DNA of 64,000 nucleotides from JBMDXB01 sp048594975 (lineage in GTDB: Bacteria; Acidobacteriota; Vicinamibacteria; Vicinamibacterales; 2-12-FULL-66-21), in assembly GCA_048594975.1 (NCBI GenBank), contig JBMDXQ010000024.1:1-64000 (forward strand), read 5' to 3'. The notes under the pieces are model-generated. The model made no database searches, was not told the DNA's origin, and was given only the letters and a program-made list of their open reading frames with translations. Shown piece by piece: positions 1 to 8,537 of the stretch. The stretch's first letter is position 1. Each line of letters starts with the position of its first letter. Both the position numbers and the translations under genes were made by a program.

Positions 1-48
1 GCCTTCACACGGCGGGGGTCAGTGGTTCGAATCCACTAGCGCCCACCA
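1..48 (+). tRNA. tRNA-Val (anticodon CAC), 5'-truncated by the window edge
   Basis: Only the 3' half is in the window. The anticodon loop TTCACAC sits between GCC (1-3) and GGCGG (11-15), placing anticodon CAC at 6-8. A GGGTC variable loop is followed by a perfect T arm (AGTGG, loop TTCGAAT, CCACT), a seven-base 3' acceptor strand and an encoded A-CCA ending at 48. The 5' acceptor and D arm lie upstream of base 1. Confidence 0.9.
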
Positions 49-254
49 ATCTCGCCTGCAGTCCTACATCTGTGAGGAAGCTGCGGTTCCCACGCCCGGC
101 GAGCTCACGCCAGCATCACGCGGGTGTTAACCACCGCAGCGCCAAGCACGTAATAAGAGACTCCGGCGTTTGACGCAGGTATATCGGGTTTCACCCAGAT
201 CGGCCCTCGGCTGGACTGGCAGGGTTGCGGCGAAAAATCCCCCGGAGGCCACAC

Positions 255-1172
255 GTGACTCGGATTCTGCTCCCACTCGCAACCCTGGCAGCCCTCACAT
301 CGGCTGGCCTCAGTGCTGAACCAGGAGTCGACCGCAATGTCGTCTACGGCATGTACTCGGGGCTGGCGCTCCTCATGGACGTCTACCGACCTGACGAGCC
401 GAACGGGCACGGCATCGTCGTGGTGCACGGAAGCGGCTGGCATTCCTCGCTTGCCTACGGCGCGGGGGCGCTGAAGGAGGGTCCTGGCGGCGAGATCGTC
501 CGCGCTCCCCTTCTGCGCGCCGGCTATACGGTGTTCACGATCAACCACCGTCAGGCACCGCGTTTCCGCTATCCCGCGGCGGTTGAGGATACGCAGCGCG
601 CCGTGCGGTTCATTCGCCATCATGCAACAGAGTACGGGATCAGAGCGGATCGGATCGGTGCCTTCGGTGGCTCCTCGGGGGCGCACCTGGCAGCGCTCCT
701 CGGCGTGCTGGACGGTGCCGGCACCGCCGACGATCCCGATCCCGTCAATCGTCAGAGCGCCAAGGTCCAGGCGGTGGTCGCAGCGGCCGCACCCACGGAC
801 TTCACCGCGTTTGAAGGCAGCGGCGTGTCCGCGGTCTCGTCCTTCGTCGGTCTGCGGCTCGACCGGCTGGACGCGAAGTCGGAGGAAGGGCGGCTCCTGC
901 GTGAGGCCTCGCCCGCCTCTCATGTATCAGCCGATGATGCGCCGCTGCTGCTAGTGCACGGGGACGCCGACTCCGTCGTGTCGTTCCGGCAGGCCGAGAT
1001 CATGCAAGCCGCCATGCAGAAGGGCGGCGCCACCGTGAAGCTGATTCGGATACCGGGCGGCGGTCACGGTTTTCTACGCAACCCGTCGAAGGACGCTCCG
1101 GACTTTGGCCTCGCGGCGGTGCGGTGGTTCGACGAGCACCTGCGAGGAAGCGTCGTGAGCGAACGGCGATAG
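255..1172 (+). CDS. Secreted alpha/beta-hydrolase (esterase/lipase-like)
   Basis: A 305-residue protein of the alpha/beta-hydrolase fold, probably a carboxylesterase acting outside the cytoplasm. The GTG at 255 is chosen because GGAGG lies six bases upstream (244-248); the open frame extends 30 bases further to a TTG with no such site. Residues 2-21 form a hydrophobic signal peptide ending near SAE. An HGSGW oxyanion motif is near residue 58. The nucleophile elbow GGSSG (Ser about 140), HGDADSVV (Asp) and GGGHGF (His) complete the triad. The arrangement resembles the BD-FAE/acetyl-xylan-esterase-like group; the substrate cannot be read from sequence. It stands alone between the tRNA and an opposing gene. 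Confidence 0.8.
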   Translation: MTRILLPLATLAALTSAGLSAEPGVDRNVVYGMYSGLALLMDVYRPDEPNGHGIVVVHGSGWHSSLAYGAGALKEGPGGEIVRAPLLRAGYTVFTINHRQAPRFRYPAAVEDTQRAVRFIRHHATEYGIRADRIGAFGGSSGAHLAALLGVLDGAGTADDPDPVNRQSAKVQAVVAAAAPTDFTAFEGSGVSAVSSFVGLRLDRLDAKSEEGRLLREASPASHVSADDAPLLLVHGDADSVVSFRQAEIMQAAMQKGGATVKLIRIPGGGHGFLRNPSKDAPDFGLAAVRWFDEHLRGSVVSERR

Positions 1173-1295
1173 CGAGTTCAGTCTGGGACTCAGGAAACGA
1201 GGACGGCACGCGCTCCACGTCTATCGTGGGGTCGCCGATCGCCCAGGGACGCCCGACCGACGCCGCGGAAGGGCAACGGCAGTTCAGAGCGTTCT

Positions 1296-1856
1296 TCAGG
1301 ATCCCGACCGCTTCGTGCTCTTCAGCAACACCGACAGCATCTCCGCGTACTTCGCGTCGGCCTCGGCGTAGGCCTTGTTGTACTCCTCCTCGCTCAACTT
1401 GCCCTTCCGCCAGTCGCCGTCGAAGGTCACGGTCTTCGACGCCTCCCATACGTCGGCGGGGCTGTCGTCGGCCGGCTTGACGAGCAGGCCGTCGCCGAGC
1501 TGGTCCTGCACGAACACCTTCGATCCGGTGACCGAGGCGGACTGCAGGTCGATGTAGACGTCGCGATACTCCTTCGCGCCGATCTTGGTCACCAGCAACG
1601 AGGGGGCCGAGTACTTGGCCGAAACCACCAGCAGCTGCGCGCCCGGGAAATAGAGGGCGGCGACGAAGGCGCTGGGGTCCGCCGGGTCGGCCGCCGCAAT
1701 GCTATCGAGCTTGGCGGCGTCGAGCGCCTGGGTGAGCTCCTTGGCGACGGCCGCCGACTTGGATCCCTGGGTTGCGGCTGAGGTCGAGAATGAAAACGAG
1801 AGAGAGACCGCTGCAACGGCCAGCGGCGCCAGAACCGTCCGGGTCTTGAGCAGCAT
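1296..1856 (-). CDS. Secreted hypothetical protein
   Basis: A 186-residue protein that I cannot assign to a characterised family. It begins with a clear Sec signal peptide (residues 1-28, hydrophobic core then STSAATQ). The mature part is soluble and of mixed charge, with a segment around residues 60-90 (AALYFPGAQLLVVSAKY) that looks like beta strands, and a Lys/Glu-rich C-terminal helix. It ends in a basic tail KSTKRSGS. It lies just downstream of the DUF948/YtxH pair on the same strand but 71 bases away, so co-transcription is possible and not shown. A periplasmic location is inferred from the signal peptide alone. Confidence 0.6.
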   Translation of the reverse strand: MLLKTRTVLAPLAVAAVSLSFSFSTSAATQGSKSAAVAKELTQALDAAKLDSIAAADPADPSAFVAALYFPGAQLLVVSAKYSAPSLLVTKIGAKEYRDVYIDLQSASVTGSKVFVQDQLGDGLLVKPADDSPADVWEASKTVTFDGDWRKGKLSEEEYNKAYAEADAKYAEMLSVLLKSTKRSGS

Positions 1857-1927
1857 GGGCGAACCTCGATGAAGAGGGATGGATGGCCCGTTCTACCACG
1901 CCCGATTGGCGGCGTCAATTACGGACG

Positions 1928-2350
1928 CTACCCGATGAACAGCGTATCTTCTTCTTCTACCTGGCGATGGCGCTCGCGCCGCTCGCGGAAGCCGCGGATG
2001 GCGGCCAGCCCCGCTTTCAGGCCGGCGACCACCGCCATGCCTTCACGCGCCGGCGTGATGATCGCGTGCTGGACGACGGCGGCGGTCTCGTCGACGCGGC
2101 GCACCAGGTCGGTGACCAGTCGATCCACCTTCTGCGCCTGGGCCGTGGCCACTGCCGCCGTGCGCGACGTCTCCTCGGCGACCGCCGTCACCTTCGCCAG
2201 CAACGGCCGCACGTCCTGCTGGATGGTCGACAGGAGATGCTCCGCCTGGTGTGCCGTGCGCCGCAGGCCGACGATCACCCCCACCTGGATTACCGCCATG
2301 ACCAGGGTGGCAAGGGCGATGACGCCGAGGAAGACGTCGGACCAGCTCAC
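1928..2350 (-). CDS. DUF948-like single-pass membrane protein
   Basis: A 140-residue protein with one N-terminal transmembrane helix (residues 6-28, VFLGVIALATLVMAVIQVGV) followed by a long amphipathic helical region rich in Ala, Thr, Val and Gln (residues 30-120). This is the pattern of DUF948 proteins, which often occur beside YtxH-domain proteins. The start codon overlaps the stop of the YtxH gene by four bases, so the two are translationally coupled. It is probably an inner-membrane protein with a cytoplasmic coiled coil. Function is unknown; its place behind an Mla-type lipid transporter suggests an envelope role, which is inference. Confidence 0.7.
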   Translation of the reverse strand: MSWSDVFLGVIALATLVMAVIQVGVIVGLRRTAHQAEHLLSTIQQDVRPLLAKVTAVAEETSRTAAVATAQAQKVDRLVTDLVRRVDETAAVVQHAIITPAREGMAVVAGLKAGLAAIRGFRERRERHRQVEEEDTLFIG

Positions 2351-2643
2351 AGGTTGCGCTCGCCTCCGGCTGGCTGCTCGCCGCCGTCGCGCGCCTGGTG
2401 GTACGCCTCGCGGCCGCGCTCGACCGCGCTGGCGATGTTCTGCCGCTGGCGATTGAGGAACTCGCGGCTCTGCCGCGCGGCCTCCTCGGCCTTCTCGCGC
2501 CCCTCCCGCGCCCGCTCGCCGAGCATGCGGCGCATCTCCTCGCCGCTCGACGGGGCGACGAGGAGTGCCACTGCCGCGCCGGCGATCGCGCCGAGCACGA
2601 ACGCCGCGACGACCGTTCCCGCACCGCTGTCGTCTCGTGCCAT
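2347..2643 (-). CDS. YtxH domain-containing protein
   Basis: A 98-residue protein. Residues 8-30 are a Gly/Ala-rich membrane helix (VVAAFVLGAIAGAAVALLVA) followed by PSSGEEMR, the hallmark of YtxH-domain proteins. After this come about 60 residues of charged helix (Glu/Arg heptads) typical of the family. YtxH proteins are linked to general stress in Bacillus but have no known biochemical function. It shares a four-base stop/start overlap with the DUF948-like gene downstream and follows the MCE gene by 67 bases, at the end of the mlaE-mlaF-mlaD run. Confidence 0.75.
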   Translation of the reverse strand: MARDDSGAGTVVAAFVLGAIAGAAVALLVAPSSGEEMRRMLGERAREGREKAEEAARQSREFLNRQRQNIASAVERGREAYHQARDGGEQPAGGERNL

Positions 2644-2710
2644 AACGTCTCCGTCCGATGAGCGTCCGGGCCGCGCGGACCCGGCGCCGTCCTGGCCTGT
2701 CCGCCGCGTG

Positions 2711-3754
2711 TCAGAAGATGCTGACCCGAACGGTGAGGTATTTCTTCGGGTCCTTCTTGATTTCGGCGATCAGGCCCTGCAGCTCTTTCACCGTCGTGTT
2801 CATGTTCTCATACAACTGCTGGTCGTGCAGCAGCCGTCCGGCCGTTCCCTCGGGCCGTTCCAGCGCGCTGACGATCTTGTCAACGCGCGCCGCCAGCGAG
2901 TTCACGCGGTCGTACAGCTCCCGATCTTTCAACAACTTGCCGACGGTTCCCTCGCCGCGGGTAATCGACCCGGTAATCGAGTCGATGTTGCCCGACGCCG
3001 ACGTCAGCGACCGCGCCAGGGCGTCGTCGTTCAGCAGCCGCCCGAGGGTCCCTTCGCCGGAACTGATGCGGCGGGTCATCTCCTGCAGGTCGGAGACCGC
3101 CGCTTCGAAGCGGCGATAGGCGGTGGGATTGCGCACCAGCTGGCCGAGCGTCCCCTCGCCGCGCCGCACGTACCCGGCGACGCTCTCCGCCGAGGCCACG
3201 AACGCCTGCAGGTCGCGGTAGAGCGCGTCGTCGGTGAACAGGCGGCCGACGCTGCCCTTGCCGGCGCGCAGGTCGCGCAGTACCAGGGTGGCCTCGTTCA
3301 GCGTATCGGTGGCGCTGGCGGCCATGTCGTTCAACTGCCCGCGGGTCGGCTCGCTGGGCAGGTAGTCGCCATCCTTGAGCGGCGTGCCGCTGGCGGCGGA
3401 GGTCACGTCGATGACCGGCTCGCCGAGCAGGCTGAGCGAGCCGATCGCGGCGCGCGAGTCGCTGGTAATGCGCGACCGCATGCTCTCGTTCACCTCGAGC
3501 ACGACCTCCACCTCGGCCCCGGCGAAGCGCACGTCCGCGACCTGCCCGACCTCCACCCCGGACAGCCGGACGACCGCGCCGGACTTGAGCCCCATTACGT
3601 CGGGAAACTTGGTCTTCAGTTCGTACTGCGACACGAAGAGGCCGCCGCCGGCCCCTCCGACCGCGATGATGACCGTCGCGGCGAGCCCGAGCGCGATGGT
3701 GGCGATGATTCCGATCTTCAGCTCCGACCAGGCGAGCGAACGTGTTCTGGGCAT
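2711..3754 (-). CDS. mlaD: MCE/MlaD-family lipid-transport protein with five C-terminal repeats
   Basis: A 347-residue periplasmic substrate-binding subunit of an Mla-type ABC transporter that moves phospholipids between the two membranes. One N-terminal transmembrane helix (residues about 13-32) anchors it. The MCE domain spans residues 40-135, with the family motif FPDVMGLKSGAVVRLSGVEV. Residues 165-330 hold five copies, roughly 40-50 residues apart, of a motif like GEGTLGRLLNDDAL, probably forming helices that extend toward the outer membrane. Gene order permease, ATPase, MCE on one strand with almost no spacing is the standard operon. It is longer than E. coli MlaD (about 180 residues) because of the repeat region, as is usual for MCE proteins outside the Proteobacteria. 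Confidence 0.9.
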   Translation of the reverse strand: MPRTRSLAWSELKIGIIATIALGLAATVIIAVGGAGGGLFVSQYELKTKFPDVMGLKSGAVVRLSGVEVGQVADVRFAGAEVEVVLEVNESMRSRITSDSRAAIGSLSLLGEPVIDVTSAASGTPLKDGDYLPSEPTRGQLNDMAASATDTLNEATLVLRDLRAGKGSVGRLFTDDALYRDLQAFVASAESVAGYVRRGEGTLGQLVRNPTAYRRFEAAVSDLQEMTRRISSGEGTLGRLLNDDALARSLTSASGNIDSITGSITRGEGTVGKLLKDRELYDRVNSLAARVDKIVSALERPEGTAGRLLHDQQLYENMNTTVKELQGLIAEIKKDPKKYLTVRVSIF

Positions 3755-3763
3755 AAATCCGTT

Positions 3764-4624
3764 CTAGGAAAGGAACGCGTCGATGTACGGGTCCTTCCGG
3801 GTGACTTCGCGCAGCTCGGCGGCGTTGCCTTCGAAGGCGATGGCGCCGTCGCGCAACATGATGAACTCCGCCTCGTCCGCCTTCCGCCCGGTGGCCTGCG
3901 TGAACTCGACGCGGCCGTCCGCGCGGCGCAGCGCCGCGTGCTCGGCGATGTAGAACGCGTCGCGCAGCTGGTGGGTGACGAGAATCGAGCTCACGCCCTC
4001 GAGGTCGCGAAGCTTGATGATCTCCTCGTCGACCGTGAGCGAGGTGATGGGATCGAGGCCGGTCGTTGGCTCGTCGTAGAGCAGGATGCGCGGCTTGGCC
4101 GCCATCGCCCGAGCGATCGCGACGCGACGGCGCTGCCCGCCGGACAGTTCCGAGGGCATGCGGTCGATGAACTCCCCGAGGCCGATGAACCCCAGCACTT
4201 CCTGCACGCGCCGGTCGGCGTCGGCGAGCGGCCAGTTCAGCTCCTCGTACAGCTTGTAGCCGACGTTCTCGCGTACCGTGAGCGAGTCGAACAGCGCGCC
4301 CTCCTGGAACACCATGCCGAGGTCGGCGCGCACCACCATCAGCTCGTCCTCGGACATCCGGTCCACACGCTCGCCGTTCAGGTAAATCTGCCCGGCATCG
4401 GGCTTGAGCAGACCGAGGATCAGCCGGAGGATCGTGGACTTGCCGGCGCCGCTCGCGCCCAGGAAGACCTTCGTGTGGCCGGTCTGGAGCGTGAAGCTGA
4501 CGTGGCGCAGGATCACCTTCTCGTCGAATGCGAGGTCGACGCCGTCGAAAACGATGATCGGGCCGCCGTGGGCGAGCGCTTCCTCGAGCAGCGGATCCCG
4601 CGGGGCCGGTTGGACAATGGCCAT
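3764..4624 (-). CDS. mlaF: ABC transporter ATP-binding protein, MlaF type
   Basis: A 286-residue cytoplasmic ATPase of the lipid-transport ABC system. It has all the ABC motifs: Walker A GASGAGKST near residue 57, a Q-loop in VFQEGALF, the signature LSGGQRRRVAIARA, Walker B ILLYDEPTTGLDP and a switch histidine in VTHQL. The 30-residue segment after the switch histidine (ALRRADGRVEFTQATGRKAD) is an insertion with weak similarity to other members. The start overlaps the stop of the permease gene by one base, indicating translational coupling. It energises the MlaE permease encoded immediately upstream. Confidence 0.93.
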   Translation of the reverse strand: MAIVQPAPRDPLLEEALAHGGPIIVFDGVDLAFDEKVILRHVSFTLQTGHTKVFLGASGAGKSTILRLILGLLKPDAGQIYLNGERVDRMSEDELMVVRADLGMVFQEGALFDSLTVRENVGYKLYEELNWPLADADRRVQEVLGFIGLGEFIDRMPSELSGGQRRRVAIARAMAAKPRILLYDEPTTGLDPITSLTVDEEIIKLRDLEGVSSILVTHQLRDAFYIAEHAALRRADGRVEFTQATGRKADEAEFIMLRDGAIAFEGNAAELREVTRKDPYIDAFLS

Positions 4625-5397
4625 CAGTACATCAGCACGATCAGGAGCTGGGTCACCAGGTAGTCGACGGCGATGACGGACACGGAGCTGGCCACCACTG
4701 CGTTGGTGGTGGCCCGGCCCACTCCCTGCGTGCCCCCGGTCGCCCGCAGCCCGACGTGACAGCCGATGCTCACGATGGCAAAACCGAGGAACACCGGCTT
4801 GATGAGCGCCATCCAGACGTCCTCGATGTAGAGGCCGTCCACGACCGAGTTCCAGTAGATCGAGGACGCCACGCGCAGGATCCCCCAGGTCACCACCCAG
4901 CCGCCGAGCATCCCGACCCCGGTCGCGATGATCGTGAGCAGCGGCACCATCACCAGCCCGGCCAGGATGCGCGGCACGACCAGCTTCCGGATCGGATCCG
5001 TACCGAGCGCGCGGAGCGCCGCGATCTGGTCGGTGACCATCATCGACCCGAGCTCGGCGGCGATGCCGGAGCCGACGCGGCCTGCAACCATCAGTCCAGT
5101 CAGCACCGGGCCGAGCTCCTTCACCATCGAGGCGCTGACCAGCCGGCCTACCATCGACCGCGCGCCGAACTGGTCGAGCGTAAAGCCCGACTGCAGGGCC
5201 AGGACCATGCCGGTGAACAGGCCGGTGAGCAGCACGACGGTGAGCGACCCGGCGCCGATCGCGTCGAACTGCTCGATCATGTCGCGGTAGTAGAACGGCC
5301 GCGTCACCAGCCCGCGGCAGAACTTCCCGAGCATGCGCACGTATTCCTGCACTTCGAGCAGGGCGTCCTTGAGACGCTCGGCCACGAAGAACGCCAT
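4624..5397 (-). CDS. mlaE: ABC transporter permease, MlaE family
   Basis: A 257-residue inner-membrane permease of the MlaE/YrbE family. The pattern of five to six hydrophobic segments is clear. Family-specific stretches are present: LTVVLLTGLFTGMVLALQ near residues 53-70, VKELGPVLTGLMVAGRVGSG near 113-132, and a conserved GCHVGLRATGGTQGVG loop near 213-230. It opens the mlaE-mlaF-mlaD run. Its start is one base beyond the uvrB stop, so the cluster may be co-transcribed with uvrB, although a promoter inside the 3' end of uvrB cannot be excluded. Confidence 0.92.
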   Translation of the reverse strand: MAFFVAERLKDALLEVQEYVRMLGKFCRGLVTRPFYYRDMIEQFDAIGAGSLTVVLLTGLFTGMVLALQSGFTLDQFGARSMVGRLVSASMVKELGPVLTGLMVAGRVGSGIAAELGSMMVTDQIAALRALGTDPIRKLVVPRILAGLVMVPLLTIIATGVGMLGGWVVTWGILRVASSIYWNSVVDGLYIEDVWMALIKPVFLGFAIVSIGCHVGLRATGGTQGVGRATTNAVVASSVSVIAVDYLVTQLLIVLMY

Positions 5398-5398
5398 G

Positions 5399-7411
<2,013 letters not shown>

Positions 7412-7444
7412 GACGCGAGGAATGCCAATCCTCCATCGTACTAC

Positions 7445-7620
7445 AATCCCTGATCGCCGATCCTGAATCCCGGATCCTGAGTCCCTCGTCCTCGATCGAT
7501 TGTTCAGGAATCGGTTCACCTGCGGAACGTGATCAGCCGCGCGGATTCACGATCAGGGGTTCAGGATCGGAGATTCAGGATCCGGGATAGCGGATGAGCG
7601 ATCAGGGATTGGGGAATGAT
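7445..7620. repeat. Heptamer-phased inverted repeat array (locus A)
   Basis: Between the VWA gene and uvrB the DNA breaks into consecutive seven-base units. On the right (7544-7620) eleven units follow in perfect register, nearly all beginning GAT (GATTCAG, GATCCGG, GATCAGG and similar). On the left (7445-7500) eight units are of the complementary type (GATCCTG, AATCCCG). The halves form an inverted repeat: a 13-base perfect arm at 7445-7457 and 7598-7610, and a 12-base arm at 7469-7480 and 7575-7586. The right end runs into the VWA stop codon. Confidence 0.85.
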
Positions 7621-8528
7621 GCGCCGCGCATCGGCGCGAAGTAGCCGGCGCGCGTGCGCACCCTCGCGCCCTTGAGGTCCGGCCGCTTGAGCCGGACCTT
7701 CACCTCGCGCCACCTGCCGTCGGCGCGGGTGTCGCTCGACGTGTAGCCGAGGCTGTAGCGGGCCGTGACTTCCTGCTGGATTATCTCGTAGAGCTTGTCC
7801 ACGTCCTTCAGGCTGGTGGGAAAGAACGCCTGCCCGCCGGTCATCTCGGCGAATCGCTGCAGCTGGCGCCGCTGCTCGTGCCTGGCGGACACGGGCTGGT
7901 TCTCCAGGTAGCCGAGCGCGTAGACCGTGACGTCGGAGGCGCGCAGCATGTCGAGCACGTCGCTCAGGGGCAACGAGCTGCGGGTGTCGCCGCCGTCGGT
8001 GTACATGATGAGGACTTTCTGACCCGTCTGATCCGACGCGCCGTTCAGGTAGGTGGCCATCGCGTCGTACAGCGCCGTCCACCCCGCCGCCGCGCGGTTC
8101 CGGATGCGCTCGATCAGCCGGGTGAAGTCGTCCTGGCTGTAACGGGCGACCCGCACTTCGGTGTCGAAGTCGACGAGGGTGATGTCCGCGGCGCGTTCCA
8201 TCGAGTTCAGGAAGCGGATGACCGCGGTGCGCACGTCCTTGATGTCGCGATCCATGCTGCCGCTGGTGTCCAGCAGGAAGCCGAGATGCAGCGGGAGGTT
8301 CTCGTCGGCGGCGTCGCCGGGCCCGACGGCGAAGAACTTGATCGCCTGCGGCTTGCCTTCCTCGACAATCTCGAAGTCGTCGGCGACGAGGCCGGTGATG
8401 GGCTCCCCCTCCCGACCGGTGACGGCGACGCTGAAATGCACGAGGTCGACGCCGACGCGATAGGTCTTCTGCGCCGCAGCCGTGGCGACCATCGCCACGA
8501 TCGCCACTGCCGTCGTCAGGCCCCGCAT
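7602..8528 (-). CDS. VWA-domain protein of the acidobacterial VWFA-related family
   Basis: A 308-residue secreted protein. Residues 1-19 are a signal peptide ending in AAAQ. After a short N-terminal beta region (residues 20-70, with the typical VAVTGREGEPITGL and DDFEIVEEGKPQ) comes a von Willebrand A domain. Its MIDAS metal site is visible as DTSGSMD near residue 109, with a threonine further on and MYTDGGDTRSS near residue 197. The C-terminus (YSLGYTSSDTRADGRWREVKV) matches the usual end of the family known as 'VWFA-related Acidobacterial domain', which is abundant in this phylum. Function is unknown, probably metal-dependent protein binding at the cell surface. It lies ten bases from the outer-membrane protein gene upstream and is probably co-transcribed with it. 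Confidence 0.88.
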   Translation of the reverse strand: MRGLTTAVAIVAMVATAAAQKTYRVGVDLVHFSVAVTGREGEPITGLVADDFEIVEEGKPQAIKFFAVGPGDAADENLPLHLGFLLDTSGSMDRDIKDVRTAVIRFLNSMERAADITLVDFDTEVRVARYSQDDFTRLIERIRNRAAAGWTALYDAMATYLNGASDQTGQKVLIMYTDGGDTRSSLPLSDVLDMLRASDVTVYALGYLENQPVSARHEQRRQLQRFAEMTGGQAFFPTSLKDVDKLYEIIQQEVTARYSLGYTSSDTRADGRWREVKVRLKRPDLKGARVRTRAGYFAPMRGASFPNP

Positions 8529-8537
8529 GGGTCTCCC

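Noticed and set aside
1..254. Genomic-island attachment site at the tRNA-Val 3' end
   Set aside because: No direct repeat of the tRNA end, no integrase and no phage gene found in the window.
1883..4663. Plus-strand frame antisense to the mla cluster
   Set aside because: Reverse-strand shadow of the mlaD, mlaF and YtxH genes; no motifs.
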